This document shows positions 9,449-21,023 of a stretch of DNA of 64,000 bases, one piece after another. Below the pieces are notes generated by a model. The model searched no databases. It saw only the letters and a list, made by a program, of their open reading frames with translations, and had not been told where the DNA came from. Source of the DNA: Gammaproteobacteria bacterium. Lineage in GTDB: Bacteria > Pseudomonadota > Gammaproteobacteria > SZUA-152. Every line of letters begins with the position of its first letter. The stretch's first letter is position 1. The stretch lies in NCBI GenBank assembly GCA_021648485.1, contig JAKISS010000006.1, forward strand, positions 1-64,000. The letters are read 5' to 3'. The position numbers were made by a program, and so were the translations under genes.

Positions 9449-11326
9449 TTACAACATATCTACAGGTTGATTGTATGGTTGTGTGGGCCTGCTTGCCAGT
9501 GAATTGGCAAGATTGACCAGACGAATGAATTCACCACGATAGCCGAAAGGGTCTTCACCTTTACTGTTACGTGCAAGTGATAAGACATTCTGATACTGGA
9601 ATGTGCCGGTATATTGGCCACCGCGCAATAATTGACCAAATGCGGCGACACTTGCGGCAAAACGAAAATCAATGCTGGTTGCATCCAGTTTATGTTTGAT
9701 ATTGCGCGTATAAATGGGGTGCTCTATCAGGGTGCTGGTATTACTTTCCGGTAGTTTATAACGCAACCGCAGGAAAGCCAGTTCAGATGACGCGGCCTTG
9801 TCTGAAGAACGTAAAGAGGGTTGTTTAGTCATCGGATAGCGCAGTGGATCAATCATCTGTGACTGACGGCTGACCAGGCTCAGTTCATACAATGCCGTTA
9901 CCCGGTATCCTGCGCCGAGTTCACCGGCATCGACGTTGTCGTTATTAAAGTCTTCCCGTTTGAGGGCACGATTCTCGTAACCAATCAGGCGATATTCACT
10001 CACAACATCCGGATTGAACTCGATTTGAATTTTGGTATCTTTGGCAATGGTTTGCAGGGTTGATGAAATTTCATCAACCAACACCTTTTGTGCTTCATTC
10101 AAAGTGTCGATGTACGCATATTGCCCGTTTGCCTTGTTTGACAGCTGCTCCATTAGCTGGTCATTCACATTGCCTGTACCGAATGCGAGGGTAGACAAGG
10201 TAATGCCTGTTTTGCGTTTTTCTTCAACAAGATCAATCAATGCCTCGAAGGACACTGTGCCAACATTAAAATCACCATCTGAAGCCAATATAATCCGGTT
10301 AATACCCTCCGGTATAAAAGCCTGTTCGGCAAGCTGGTAGGCCAGACGAATGCCCGCACCGCCATTGGTGCTGCCACCTGCGGTGAGTCGGTCAAGGGCG
10401 GAAAGGATGTGTGAACGCTGATGACCGGGAGTTGGATTCAATACCACACCCGAGGCACCCGCATAAACCACGATGGATATTCTGTCCTGTTGCCGTAACT
10501 GTCTGGTGAGCAATCGCAGTGATTGTTTCAGTAATTCGAGCTTGTTTGCGGAGCGCATGGAACCACTGACATCGACCAGATAGACAATATTTGATGCGGG
10601 CAGCTGGCTTGCGTCCACGTTATACGCTTTCAGACCAATGCGTAATAAATGACGCCCCTGTGACCACGGGCTTGGACCGATTTCAGTCGTGACCGAAAAG
10701 GGGTGACCCACATTGGCAGGTACAGGGTAGGCGTAATCAAAGTAGTTTAAAAACTCTTCAATACGCACGGCATCCTGTGGCGGCAACTGGCCTGTCATGA
10801 TCATGCGTCTTGTATTGGTATACGAACCACTGTCCACATCAATGCTGAAGGTGGATACCGGGTTTTCGGTAACACGCATCACCGGGTTTGTATGAATTTG
10901 GGCATAGCTTTCATGATCAACCGGTTCGGTTGGCCAATATAGTTGAGGCGATAATGCTGGCATGGGCCGGGAATAAACCGCAATGTCTGCCATTTGCTTT
11001 TGTAAGAGTAAAGGAGCTGATTGCAATATTTTGGCGTTGTGGGACTTGGCAAGCGTATTTGTCAGCTGGTCTTTGCGTGCCTTATGTCTTTCCGGAAAAA
11101 CAGCCGTTTCCTGTTCTTCCATGATATCGTTTTCTTTATTTTCAGCGAGTCTCGCAATACGTGAAGAGTCATTTTTTTTCGGTTGTGTATCTATTTTGTT
11201 TTTCGGGTTGGCCAGGATGATTGGCGGGTGCTTGTCTGTGGTGTTGGTTGTGGGTATGCCGCAGGCGGTCAGGCTTAACAAGACGATGCCGCTGATAAAA
11301 TATCGTGTAATAAACAAGGTATTCAC
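9449..11326 (-). CDS. von Willebrand factor type A domain lipoprotein (YfbK-like)
   Basis: Lipobox LTAC; MIDAS YLVDVSGSM; SIDVDSGSYTNTRR and FLNYFDYAYP of the YfbK family. Confidence 0.85.
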   Translation of the reverse strand: MNTLFITRYFISGIVLLSLTACGIPTTNTTDKHPPIILANPKNKIDTQPKKNDSSRIARLAENKENDIMEEQETAVFPERHKARKDQLTNTLAKSHNAKILQSAPLLLQKQMADIAVYSRPMPALSPQLYWPTEPVDHESYAQIHTNPVMRVTENPVSTFSIDVDSGSYTNTRRMIMTGQLPPQDAVRIEEFLNYFDYAYPVPANVGHPFSVTTEIGPSPWSQGRHLLRIGLKAYNVDASQLPASNIVYLVDVSGSMRSANKLELLKQSLRLLTRQLRQQDRISIVVYAGASGVVLNPTPGHQRSHILSALDRLTAGGSTNGGAGIRLAYQLAEQAFIPEGINRIILASDGDFNVGTVSFEALIDLVEEKRKTGITLSTLAFGTGNVNDQLMEQLSNKANGQYAYIDTLNEAQKVLVDEISSTLQTIAKDTKIQIEFNPDVVSEYRLIGYENRALKREDFNNDNVDAGELGAGYRVTALYELSLVSRQSQMIDPLRYPMTKQPSLRSSDKAASSELAFLRLRYKLPESNTSTLIEHPIYTRNIKHKLDATSIDFRFAASVAAFGQLLRGGQYTGTFQYQNVLSLARNSKGEDPFGYRGEFIRLVNLANSLASRPTQPYNQPVDML

Positions 11327-11691
11327 GGTTGCTCTCCTTTGGTTTAATGACGTTCATTAGTTATAAACGCAGCCGAATGGAAAACAGGGTTAAGCTTTTT
11401 ATTGGCAATAATGCTTCATCAAACAGGTGTTCGCATTTTAGACGTTGAAAAAAGTGCTTGACTTGTCGCTGAGGCATAGGCTTTACACTAGGGGCAGTGT
11501 GTTTTGGGAAACAATTTCAAGTTTCAGGCTATGAGGTCGATTTCAAGGTGAGTTTTACTATCCTAGGGTAGGACTCCGGCTTTTCGTCACTGAAGACGGT
11601 TGCTTGTTGTTTTGACATATAACCTGGTGTTTTCTTAACAACTGAATATACACCTTTAACCTCTATACCATTTTTACCAATAGGGACAATT

Positions 11692-12318
11692 ATGAAAACA
11701 ATTATTGGCACTCTGCTTCTAGCAACTGTCTTCGCAATATTGATGACACTGCTGGTGATTTATACGGGGGCATTTAATGTCGCCACAACCTGGGAAGACC
11801 CCGCCCCGGTAAGTTGGGTGCTGGAGACAACTCGGGAAAATTCCATAGAAACCCGTGCTGCTTCGATTGTGGTACCTCCCACCAAGGGTGACAAACAGAT
11901 TGACTCAGGGTTTCGCAGCTATCGTGAAATGTGTGCGATGTGTCATACCCCCCCCGGCGGTACAGATTCCCCCATAACCAAAGGTATGAACCCGTCGCCA
12001 CCTGATCTTGCCAAAAGCGCAGAACATATGTCTGCTGCCGAATTGTTTTGGGCAACAAAAAATGGCATCAGGATGACCGGGATGCCTGCATGGGGGGTAA
12101 CGCACAAGGACGGTGAATTGTGGGATATTATTGCATTCGTGAAGAAACTGCCTGGAATGAGTAAAGAGGCGTACCTGGCGCTGGATGCCCGGCTGGAGAA
12201 GGGGCATGACCACGCCGGTGGTGGCCATGGTCACGGTGATGATAGTCATGGTGATTCCGAACCACAAAAAAATGATGATCACGCACACGAACACGACGAT
12301 GACGGACATGCGCACTAG
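11692..12318 (+). CDS. c-type cytochrome with His-rich C-terminus
   Basis: CAMCH haem motif, N-terminal TM segment, HDHAGGGHGHGDDSHG...DDHAHEHDDDGHAH tail. Confidence 0.8.
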   Translation: MKTIIGTLLLATVFAILMTLLVIYTGAFNVATTWEDPAPVSWVLETTRENSIETRAASIVVPPTKGDKQIDSGFRSYREMCAMCHTPPGGTDSPITKGMNPSPPDLAKSAEHMSAAELFWATKNGIRMTGMPAWGVTHKDGELWDIIAFVKKLPGMSKEAYLALDARLEKGHDHAGGGHGHGDDSHGDSEPQKNDDHAHEHDDDGHAH

Positions 12319-12382
12319 GCGTGCTTTGACATAAAGCCGGAATCCACATAGAATCCCGCGTTTATGTCGGTCGCACCTGCCG

Positions 12383-13000
12383 TTGATGAAGGCGAGTGTG
12401 CCAGAATATCGGCCTTCGGGGCTGGCTGAATGGGTGTTTTGGTTGATGTCTACGAGGGAAACGATTGAGCCGCTGGCGTTAGCTGCGCGCGGGCGTACCC
12501 TGGAGGGGTGCCTGCCAATATCCTCGTTGCCACGGCTGTTGCCATTGCTGGCGACGGACGAAGCAGGCTTGTCAAAGCAGGGAGACGTGGAATATCGACT
12601 GGAGTTTGGCGTTGACGAAGGAGGCAGCCCCAGAGTTACTGGGTCAATCAGGGCCACCTTGCCGCTGACCTGTCAGCGCTGCATGGAAACCATAGGATTT
12701 TCCGTGTCCACCCGCACCCGATTGGGTATTGTGTCTTCCCGGGCGGCGGCACAGCAGTTACCGGAGTGTTATGATCCGCTGCTGGTGCTTGATGATGAAA
12801 TCACCGTAGCATCGATTATTGAAGATGAACTGATTTTGGCATTGCCCCAGGTGGCGATGCATGACAATGAAACATGCCCACAGGGCACAGCCTTTCTCAA
12901 TAACGGGAATAGGCAAGAGGATGCGACAACAATGCGACGGGAAAACCCGTTTGCAGTGCTGTCTCAATTGAAAACCTCTCAGTCGGGAAAAAACGACTGA
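12383..13000 (+). CDS. yceD: YceD family protein (DUF177)
   Basis: LPLTCQRCMETIGFSV, LELILALPQVAMHDNETC, NPFAVLSQLK; directly upstream of rpmF. Confidence 0.85.
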   Translation: MMKASVPEYRPSGLAEWVFWLMSTRETIEPLALAARGRTLEGCLPISSLPRLLPLLATDEAGLSKQGDVEYRLEFGVDEGGSPRVTGSIRATLPLTCQRCMETIGFSVSTRTRLGIVSSRAAAQQLPECYDPLLVLDDEITVASIIEDELILALPQVAMHDNETCPQGTAFLNNGNRQEDATTMRRENPFAVLSQLKTSQSGKND

Positions 13001-13028
13001 GAAAACATGTTAAATATGAGGAATCACA

Positions 13029-13211
13029 ATGGCTGTTCAAAAAAGTAAAGTAACTCCATCACGCCGTGGCATGCGTCGTTCGCACGATGCGTTGAAAGGC
13101 GCTACGTTGTCGATTGAGCCCACCACAGGTGAAACCCATCGCCGTCATCATATCAGTGCTGACGGTTATTACCGTGGCCGCAAAGTCATAGCTTCCGCCA
13201 ACGACGAATAA
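13029..13211 (+). CDS. rpmF: 50S ribosomal protein L32
   Basis: [22 protein letters not shown]. Confidence 0.97.
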   Translation: MAVQKSKVTPSRRGMRRSHDALKGATLSIEPTTGETHRRHHISADGYYRGRKVIASANDE

Positions 13212-13243
13212 TTGCCTTTCCTTTTTTTATTACGTTGCCCGAA

Positions 13244-13283
13244 CGTCCAGTGTCTTGATTAATATGCAAGACGCTGGGCGTTT
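13244..13283 (+). terminator. hairpin after rpmF, possible terminator/attenuator
   Basis: CGTCCAGTGTCTTG-loop-CAAGACGCTGGGCG followed by TTT. Confidence 0.5.
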
Positions 13284-13336
13284 GTCGTGCAGCCTCTTTT
13301 AACTCTGTTTTTACCAGGGTTCGATCCAACTTACTG

Positions 13337-14380
13337 ATGACTCAAATAATCGCCATTGCCCTTGATGCCATGGGAGGCGACCACGGCCCTTCTGTGGTTG
13401 TGCCCGCAGCATTGCAAGTGCTTTCTGAAACATCCCGGCTGCACATTGTGCTGGTGGGTGACGAAAAAATGCTGACGGCGGAGCTGGCGTTACGCAACAA
13501 AACCCCCAGCAAGCGTTTGAGTATCCAGCATGCTTCTCAACAGGTGGCCATGGATGAAAAACCGTCCATAGCTTTGCGTACCAAAAAAGATTCGTCCATG
13601 CGTGTGGCCATTAATCTGGTGAAGGAAGGGCGTACACAGGCTTGTGTCAGTGCGGGTAATACCGGTGCACTAATGGCGACTGCACGTTTTGTGTTGAAAA
13701 TGTTACCAGGTATTGATCGTCCGGCCATTATTTCCACGCTGCCCAATATCAAGGGTGTAACACATATGCTGGACCTGGGTGCCAATGTGGATACCAGTGC
13801 GGATAACCTGTTTGAGTTTGCGGTAATGGGTTCAGTGCTCACCAGCGCGGTGGAAAATATTGAAGCACCTACCATTGGTCTGCTTAATATTGGTGAAGAA
13901 GAAGTCAAAGGTAACGAGCGGGTCAAGGAAGCCGCGCGTATTTTGGCTGACAGTGATCTTAATTACGTGGGTTTCGTGGAAGGTGACGATATTTTCAAAG
14001 GCACAGTGGATGTGGTGGTGTGTGACGGTTTTGTCGGTAATATTTCACTGAAAACCACTGAGGGCGTGGCAAAAATGATCAGCCACTTTTTGCGCGAAGA
14101 ATTTAAACGCAACCTGCTGACCCGCATAGCAGCGCTGGTGGCTATGCCGGTACTCAATGCCCTTAAACGACGCATTGATCCACGACGTTACAATGGTGCC
14201 AGCTTTGTGGGCTTACAGGGCATCGTGATTAAAAGCCATGGTGGTGCTGATGAACTGGCCTATGCAAGCGCTATTCGTGAAGCCATTGTCGAAGTGAAAA
14301 AGAACGTGCCGGAACGTATCAGCAAGCACGTCGAAACAGCGATGACTCAAAGAGCCGCAGCACAGGGGCAGGCAGTATGA
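13337..14380 (+). CDS. plsX: phosphate acyltransferase PlsX
   Basis: [29 protein letters not shown]. Confidence 0.95.
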   Translation: MTQIIAIALDAMGGDHGPSVVVPAALQVLSETSRLHIVLVGDEKMLTAELALRNKTPSKRLSIQHASQQVAMDEKPSIALRTKKDSSMRVAINLVKEGRTQACVSAGNTGALMATARFVLKMLPGIDRPAIISTLPNIKGVTHMLDLGANVDTSADNLFEFAVMGSVLTSAVENIEAPTIGLLNIGEEEVKGNERVKEAARILADSDLNYVGFVEGDDIFKGTVDVVVCDGFVGNISLKTTEGVAKMISHFLREEFKRNLLTRIAALVAMPVLNALKRRIDPRRYNGASFVGLQGIVIKSHGGADELAYASAIREAIVEVKKNVPERISKHVETAMTQRAAAQGQAV

Positions 14381-15369
14381 CAATTTCTCAAGCTCAATCC
14401 CGTATTTATTCGCGCATTGAAGGTACTGGGGGTTATCTGCCGGAGAAAGTGCTCAGTAATCATGATCTGGAAGAAATGGTTGAGACTTCGGATCAATGGA
14501 TCACTGATCGCACCGGTATAAAAAAACGCCACATTGCCGCAGAGGGTGAAACGACCTGTGATCTGGCCGAACATGCCGCGCGTCAGGCCATAGACGCAGC
14601 AGGTGTTGTACCTGCGGACATTGATCTGATTATTGTCGCCACTACCACGCCGGATCGCGTGTTTCCCAGTACCGCCTGCCTGTTGCAGCAGCGCCTGGGT
14701 ATTCGTGGTTGTGCGGCTTTTGATATACAGGCAGTGTGTACCGGGTTTGTTTATGCATTGGGTGTCGCCGACAAATTTATTGCCAGTGGCAGTCATCGCC
14801 GTGCGCTGGTGGTGGGAGCCGAAACCATGTCACGCATTATTGACTGGACGGATCGCGGTACCTGCGTTTTGTTTGGTGATGGTGCCGGTGCTGTGGTGCT
14901 GGGTGCCAGCGATGAAGCGGGAATTCTATCCACGCATTTGCATGCGGATGGTCAGTATAAGGATTTGTTATCCACCACCGGTGGTGTGTCGGAAGGCTAT
15001 GGCGATCAGGAGGATGGCGTGGTGTATATCACCATGCAGGGCAACGAAGTCTTTAAAATTGCGGTGAATACACTTGGGCGTATCGTTGATGAAACCCTGG
15101 CGGCGAATAACATGGAAAAGTCGGACATTAACTGGCTGGTGCCGCATCAGGCCAATATTCGCATCATTAATGCCACCGCCAAAAAACTGAAAATGAACAT
15201 GGATCATGTCGTCGTGACAGTGCAGGAACACGGCAACACATCGTCAGCATCAGTGCCGCTGGCATTGAATGAGGCGGTGCGGGATGGCCGCATCCAGCGC
15301 GGAGAAACCGTATTGCTGGAAGCCTTTGGAGGTGGTTTTACCTGGGGGTCGGCATTGTTGCGGTACTGA
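14377..15369 (+). CDS. fabH: beta-ketoacyl-ACP synthase III
   Basis: [42 protein letters not shown]. Confidence 0.95.
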   Translation: MTISQAQSRIYSRIEGTGGYLPEKVLSNHDLEEMVETSDQWITDRTGIKKRHIAAEGETTCDLAEHAARQAIDAAGVVPADIDLIIVATTTPDRVFPSTACLLQQRLGIRGCAAFDIQAVCTGFVYALGVADKFIASGSHRRALVVGAETMSRIIDWTDRGTCVLFGDGAGAVVLGASDEAGILSTHLHADGQYKDLLSTTGGVSEGYGDQEDGVVYITMQGNEVFKIAVNTLGRIVDETLAANNMEKSDINWLVPHQANIRIINATAKKLKMNMDHVVVTVQEHGNTSSASVPLALNEAVRDGRIQRGETVLLEAFGGGFTWGSALLRY

Positions 15370-15453
15370 TTTAACAGTCATGAGCCCGCAGCCCGCGTGG
15401 GTAAAAAAGTTTGCTCACTCTACAAAAACACAAAATATTTCAGGAAACAAAGA

Positions 15454-16407
15454 ATGACGTACGCGGTAGTTTTTCCCGGTCAGGGTTCTCAATCCATTGG
15501 TATGTTGATGGAGCTGGCCGAAGTTCATGCACAAATCAAAGAGACCTTTCAGGAGGCCAGTGATGCTTTGGGTTACGATCTTTGGCAACTGGTGCAAAAG
15601 GGTCCAGAAGAGGAGCTCAATAAAACGCATATTACTCAACCGGCAATGTTAGCCGGTGGCGTGGCAGTGTGGCGTGTATGGCAGTCACAGCAAAATGCAC
15701 AGCCTGTGGCCATGGCGGGACACAGTCTTGGTGAATACAGTGCTTTAGTAGCCGCTGGCAGTTTGTCGTTAAGTGATGCCGTGACCGTGGTGGCTGATCG
15801 TGGTCGTTTTATGCAGGAGGCAGTGCCCGTCGGCGAGGGTGCTATGGCGGCGATTTTAGGACTGGACGATGACAAGGTCGGTGAAATTTGTGCCGAAGCC
15901 GCAAAAAGTGTGACGGGTGAAGTGGTCACCGCTGTGAATTATAATTCGCCGGGGCAGGTGGTGATCGCAGGCAATACGGCCGCGGTTAATCGTGCCGTGG
16001 ACCTGGCCAGGGAAGCCGGTGCAAAACGCGCGTTGCCACTGCCAGTGAGTGTACCGTCGCATTGCAGCTTGATGATGCCTGCTGCCGAGCGTCTGGCCGA
16101 GCATCTGGCGGGCGTAGCGATTCAGAGTCCACTCATCCCTGTTTTTAATAACGTGGATGTGCAGGCTGAGAGCAGTGCGGATGCCATTCGTGATGCGCTT
16201 AAACGCCAGTTGTTCAGCCCGGTGCGTTGGGTGGATACTGTCCAGGCCTTTGCCGCGCAGGGGATACAACAGGTAGTGGAATGTGGCCCGGGCAAGGTGC
16301 TGGCAGGACTGAATAAACGTATTAATCGTGAGATGACCGGTTTGACGACATCGGATCTCGCCGGTCTGGACAAAACCGTGCAGGCTGTTGGAGAGGGAAA
16401 ACAATGA
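15454..16407 (+). CDS. fabD: malonyl-CoA-ACP transacylase
   Basis: MTYAVVFPGQGSQSIGM; GHSLGEYSALVAAG. Confidence 0.95.
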   Translation: MTYAVVFPGQGSQSIGMLMELAEVHAQIKETFQEASDALGYDLWQLVQKGPEEELNKTHITQPAMLAGGVAVWRVWQSQQNAQPVAMAGHSLGEYSALVAAGSLSLSDAVTVVADRGRFMQEAVPVGEGAMAAILGLDDDKVGEICAEAAKSVTGEVVTAVNYNSPGQVVIAGNTAAVNRAVDLAREAGAKRALPLPVSVPSHCSLMMPAAERLAEHLAGVAIQSPLIPVFNNVDVQAESSADAIRDALKRQLFSPVRWVDTVQAFAAQGIQQVVECGPGKVLAGLNKRINREMTGLTTSDLAGLDKTVQAVGEGKQ

Positions 16408-17162
16408 TGACAAACACAAATATTCTCAGTGGCGAAATTGCCCTGGTTACCGGTGCCAGCAGAGGCATCGGCCAAAGTATTGCGTTGGCGTTGGGTCAGC
16501 AGGGAGCGACGGTTGTCGGTACTGCGACCTCGGAAAAAGGTGCGGAATCGATCAGCGCCTGTCTGGCTGAAAATGATATCACCGGACAGGGCATGGCGCT
16601 CAATGTCACCGATGCCGACTCCATTAAACAATTGCTGGCGGGCATGACTGAGACTTTCGGCGCCCCTGGCATTCTGGTCAACAATGCCGGTATTACCCGC
16701 GATAATCTGCTGATGCGTATGAAAGAAGAAGAATGGGATGACATTATCAATACCAATCTGACGTCGGTGTATCGCATGTCCAAGGCCTGCCTGCGAGCGA
16801 TGACCAAAGCGCGCAAGGGCCGTATTATCAGCATCAGTTCAGTGGTGGGTGTTGCGGGCAATGCCGGTCAGGCCAACTATGCAGCGGCCAAAGCAGGTTT
16901 GATTGGTTTCAGTAAATCGCTGGCACGGGAAGTAGGCGTGCGTGGCATTACGGTGAACACCGTTGCTCCCGGATTTATCGATACTGACATGACCCGTGCT
17001 TTGCCGGATGCTCAGAGAGAGGCACTGCTGGGTGAAATTCCGCTGAATCGCCTTGGCCAGCCGGAGGAAATTGCGGCGGCTGTTGCCTTTCTGGCTTCAC
17101 CCGGTGCGGCCTATATCACCGGTGAGACATTGCATGTAAACGGTGGAATGCACATGGCATAA
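16404..17162 (+). CDS. fabG: 3-oxoacyl-ACP reductase
   Basis: ALVTGASRGIGQSIAL; NYAAAKAGLIGFSKSLAREV. Confidence 0.95.
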   Translation: MMTNTNILSGEIALVTGASRGIGQSIALALGQQGATVVGTATSEKGAESISACLAENDITGQGMALNVTDADSIKQLLAGMTETFGAPGILVNNAGITRDNLLMRMKEEEWDDIINTNLTSVYRMSKACLRAMTKARKGRIISISSVVGVAGNAGQANYAAAKAGLIGFSKSLAREVGVRGITVNTVAPGFIDTDMTRALPDAQREALLGEIPLNRLGQPEEIAAAVAFLASPGAAYITGETLHVNGGMHMA

Positions 17163-17370
17163 GTCATTTTTTATTCTTTTGAAAATTAATTGTTATGAAA
17201 AACAACAATATATGGTATCTTTGTAAAGGTTTTTATCGCTTGTAACCGAGCGGGCTTTTTACTAGAATACCGCCACGCGGCTCGGGGCTGTTTTATAAAC
17301 TTATCAGGTTTTATAAAAACAAAGAGAAAGTCAGGGCTGCTTCGAAATTACTTTGGAGGGTTAATCCGAA

Positions 17371-17607
17371 ATGAGCACCATTGAGGAACGAGTCAAGAAA
17401 ATCGTTGTTGAGCAACTTGGCGTGAAGGAAGAAGAGGTCAGCAGCGAATCATCTTTTGTTGACGATTTGGGTGCCGATTCCCTGGATACAGTGGAACTGG
17501 TAATGGCATTGGAAGAGGAATTTGAAACTGAAATTCCTGATGAAGATGCGGAAAAAATTACCACAGTACAACAAGCAACGGATTACGTTACCGCGCATTC
17601 CAGCTGA
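17371..17607 (+). CDS. acpP: acyl carrier protein
   Basis: [40 protein letters not shown]. Confidence 0.98.
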   Translation: MSTIEERVKKIVVEQLGVKEEEVSSESSFVDDLGADSLDTVELVMALEEEFETEIPDEDAEKITTVQQATDYVTAHSS

Positions 17608-17686
17608 TTTTCGTTGAGTACGGGAAACTTTTAGTTTCCTTTGCTATCAGCGAAGAGCTTGAACTGTCAAGCTGGATTATGTTGTC

Positions 17687-17724
17687 AAGGCCGCAGAACC
17701 ACTCGGTGGATTGCGGCCTTTTTC
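17687..17724 (+). terminator. rho-independent terminator downstream of acpP
   Basis: AAGGCCGCAGAACCACTCGGTGGATTGCGGCCTTTTTC. Confidence 0.8.
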
Positions 17725-17867
17725 GTTGGAAAAAAGTGTAACAAACATAACCGAAAAAACCATATGCCCAGGTTATTTTGTTACGGTTCCTCAGTTCGTT
17801 GTTGCTCCGGTCTATCAGGCCAGGTACACAGGGCATGCGTAAACAGACTATTTAACAGGTATTTTTT

Positions 17868-19109
17868 GTGACGAAGCGACGCGTAGTGATTACTGGCTTA
17901 GGTATGGTTTCCCCGGTGGGATTGAATGTGGCGGATGCTTGGACAAATGTGCTGGCAGGTAACAGTGGTATTGCACCACTCACACATTTTGATGTCAGCG
18001 AGTATTCCGTACGTTTTGGCGGTTCCGTGCGTGATTTCGATATCACCGATTACATTGCTGCCAAAGATGCCAAAAAAATGGATCTGTTTATCCATTATGG
18101 TATTGCCGCCGGTATTCAGGCGGTGCGTGATGCCGACCTGGAAGTGACGGAAAAAAATGCCGAGCGTATTGGCGTAGCCATCGGCTCCGGTATCGGTGGC
18201 CTCACCGGTATCGAAAAGGGACACAACGCCTTTCTCAAAGGAGGACCGCGCAAGATTTCCCCATTTTTTGTGCCCAGCAATATTATCAATATGATTTCCG
18301 GCAACCTGTCGATAATCTACGGCATGAAAGGCCCCAACTATGCCATTACCACTGCGTGCGCGACAGCGACGCATTGCATTGGTGATGCCGCGCGTTTTAT
18401 CCAGTACGGTGATGCCGATGTCATGGTGGCCGGTGGTTCGGAAATGTCCACCTCAACCACCGGGCTGGGTGGCTTCGCTGCCGCCCGTGCGTTGTCCACA
18501 CTCAACGATGACCCACAGGCAGCCAGTCGTCCCTGGGACAAAGACCGTGACGGCTTTGTGCTTAGCGATGGGGCTGGCGTGGTGGTGCTGGAAGAATATG
18601 AATTTGCCAAAGCGCGTGGGGCTAAAATCTATGCGGAAGTCATTGGCTTTGGCATGAGCGGAGATGCCTACCATATGACGTCGCCGTCGCAGGGTGGTGA
18701 GGGTGCGGCGCGCTGCATGAAGCTGGCGTTGAAAAATGCCGGTATTAATCCGGAAGAAGTGGATTACATCAATGCTCACGGCACTTCCACACCGGCGGGC
18801 GACGTGGGTGAAGTCCATGCCATGAAAACCGCCTTTGGTGACCATGCGTACAAGGTGGCAATCAGCTCCACCAAATCCATGACCGGTCACCTGTTAGGTG
18901 CTGCGGGGGGTATTGAGGCTGTGTTCTCGGCGCTGGCGATTCGGGATCAGGTGGCACCGCCCACCATCAACCTGGATAACCCGGATGCCGAATGTGATCT
19001 GGATTTTGTACCGGGTACTGCGCGTGAAATGAGCATCGATATTGTCATGTCCAATTCTTTTGGCTTTGGTGGCACCAACGGCACGTTGGTTTTCCGCAAA
19101 CCGACTTAG
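17868..19109 (+). CDS. fabF: beta-ketoacyl-ACP synthase II
   Basis: [46 protein letters not shown]. Confidence 0.97.
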   Translation: MTKRRVVITGLGMVSPVGLNVADAWTNVLAGNSGIAPLTHFDVSEYSVRFGGSVRDFDITDYIAAKDAKKMDLFIHYGIAAGIQAVRDADLEVTEKNAERIGVAIGSGIGGLTGIEKGHNAFLKGGPRKISPFFVPSNIINMISGNLSIIYGMKGPNYAITTACATATHCIGDAARFIQYGDADVMVAGGSEMSTSTTGLGGFAAARALSTLNDDPQAASRPWDKDRDGFVLSDGAGVVVLEEYEFAKARGAKIYAEVIGFGMSGDAYHMTSPSQGGEGAARCMKLALKNAGINPEEVDYINAHGTSTPAGDVGEVHAMKTAFGDHAYKVAISSTKSMTGHLLGAAGGIEAVFSALAIRDQVAPPTINLDNPDAECDLDFVPGTAREMSIDIVMSNSFGFGGTNGTLVFRKPT

Positions 19110-19218
19110 GGGTGGACATTAAATAACCTCCCGGTTTTGTATCCCGGCTTCGGCTCCTCTTTGCCCGTTCTTTAATCACAAAAACGCGAAATAGAACACA
19201 AGCAGAGCGCCAGCAAAT

Positions 19219-20916
19219 TTAACTCAGCACCTGCTGCCCACGCTCAATCATTTCACGGGCGTGGGAGAGTGTCTGCTCGGTGATCTCCAGTCCACCCAGC
19301 ATACGGGCAATTTCATCCACCTGTGCCTGTTCGCTGATGGGCGAAACATCGGTCACGGTTTCCTGTTGCTGTTTATTGACCTGCTTGCTGACCAACAAAT
19401 GCTGGTGGGCCAGGGAGGCTACCTGCGGCTGATGGGTAACACATAATACCTGTCGTTGCTCGCTGAGATTGCGCAGCAGCCTGCCCACCACTTCGGCAAT
19501 GCCGCCGCCGATACCCACATCCACTTCATCAAAAATCAGGGTAGGGATTTTACCGCTACCTGCGGCAATCACCTGAATAGCAAGACTGATACGTGCCAGC
19601 TCACCGCCCGAAGCGACTTTGGCCAATGGTTGAATGGGTTGCCCAGGGTTGGTGGTGACACAAAACTCCACACGCTCCAGCCCGCTGGCCGTAAAGGTGT
19701 CCAGTGGTTCCAGGGTGATTTCAAACACGCCGTGGGGCATGCCCAGCTGGTGCATGTTGTCAGTGACGGCCTTGCCCAGTTTTTTTGCGGCCCGCTGGCG
19801 TGCGCTGCCCAGTTTTTTTGCACTGGCACGGTAATCTTTTTCGGCGGTAGCCACAGCGGCAGCTACTTCGCCTAATTGTATGCTGGCGTTTTGCAGACTG
19901 CTGAGTTCATTTTCCTGCTGTTCCAACAGGGAAGGCAATTCCTCTGGTGGCAGGCGATGTTTACGAGCCAGCTCATGAATCAATGCCAGACGCTCATCCA
20001 CAGCTTGTAAACGCTCCGGGTCCAGGGACAGGCTATCCAGATAATTGCGTAATTCACTGGCCGCTTCACGGGCCTGAATCGCCGCACCTTGCAGGGCTTC
20101 GCTGGCATTACTGAGCGCCGGGTCGGTGGTTTGCAACTGGCCAAGTTCAGCGCTGAGATGATCCAGCCCATCGACGATGCTGCCGGATTGCTCGTTGCTA
20201 AGCCCGGAGAGAATGCTCTCGCCACCTTCACGCAACTGGTTGAGGTTGGCCAGTCGGGCGTGCTCGGATACCAGTTCCTCCAGCTCATCAGTGGTGAGAT
20301 TCAGCACACGCAATTCTTCCACCTGATATTGCAATAATTCCAGACGGTCATCCCGCTGCTCACGACTGGCCTGTAAACGGGCCAGTTCAGTGTGGAGTTG
20401 TTGCCACTGTTGGAAACACTGCGCGGTGTTGTCGATCAGTCTGGCGTATTTTTTATCATGGCTGCTGGCGAAGACATCCAGTGCCTGTCGCTGTACTTCG
20501 CGCTTCAGCAATGATTGATGGGCGTGCTGGCCGTGGATATCCACCAGTTGCTCGCCCAGTTCACGTAGCGAGTGCATGGGCACAGGGCGGCCATTGATAT
20601 ATCCCTTGGAGCGACCATCTTTGCTGACGGTGCGGCGAATCAGACATTGGCCGTCATCATCCAGCTCGTGTTTAGCTAACCATGCCTGCGCTGTAGGCAG
20701 AGTGTGAATATCAAACTCGGCACTGACCTCGGCACGCTCGGCGTTGGCGGGAATAGTGCCGGATTCTGCACGGTCACCCAGCGCCAGCCCCAGTGCATCC
20801 AGCAGAATGGATTTGCCTGCGCCGGTTTCGCCCGTAAGCACGGTCATGCCATTCTGAAAATCCAGGGCAAGTTCATCGACGATAGCGAAGTGATGGATGT
20901 GGATATATTGCAACAT
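19219..20916 (-). CDS. recN: DNA repair protein RecN
   Basis: MLQYIHIHHFAIVDELALDFQNGMTVLTGETGAGKSILLDAL; LIFDEVDVGIGGGIAEVVGRLL. Confidence 0.95.
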   Translation of the reverse strand: MLQYIHIHHFAIVDELALDFQNGMTVLTGETGAGKSILLDALGLALGDRAESGTIPANAERAEVSAEFDIHTLPTAQAWLAKHELDDDGQCLIRRTVSKDGRSKGYINGRPVPMHSLRELGEQLVDIHGQHAHQSLLKREVQRQALDVFASSHDKKYARLIDNTAQCFQQWQQLHTELARLQASREQRDDRLELLQYQVEELRVLNLTTDELEELVSEHARLANLNQLREGGESILSGLSNEQSGSIVDGLDHLSAELGQLQTTDPALSNASEALQGAAIQAREAASELRNYLDSLSLDPERLQAVDERLALIHELARKHRLPPEELPSLLEQQENELSSLQNASIQLGEVAAAVATAEKDYRASAKKLGSARQRAAKKLGKAVTDNMHQLGMPHGVFEITLEPLDTFTASGLERVEFCVTTNPGQPIQPLAKVASGGELARISLAIQVIAAGSGKIPTLIFDEVDVGIGGGIAEVVGRLLRNLSEQRQVLCVTHQPQVASLAHQHLLVSKQVNKQQQETVTDVSPISEQAQVDEIARMLGGLEITEQTLSHAREMIERGQQVLS

Positions 20917-21023
20917 AATGTGACAGCCTGTCGTCATGTTCAGAGGCAATTCAACGTGGTACGTTTTGCAAATGAAAAACAAGTGACGCTTTGGATTATC
21001 CCCTGGGGCTATTTGTTAGCCGA

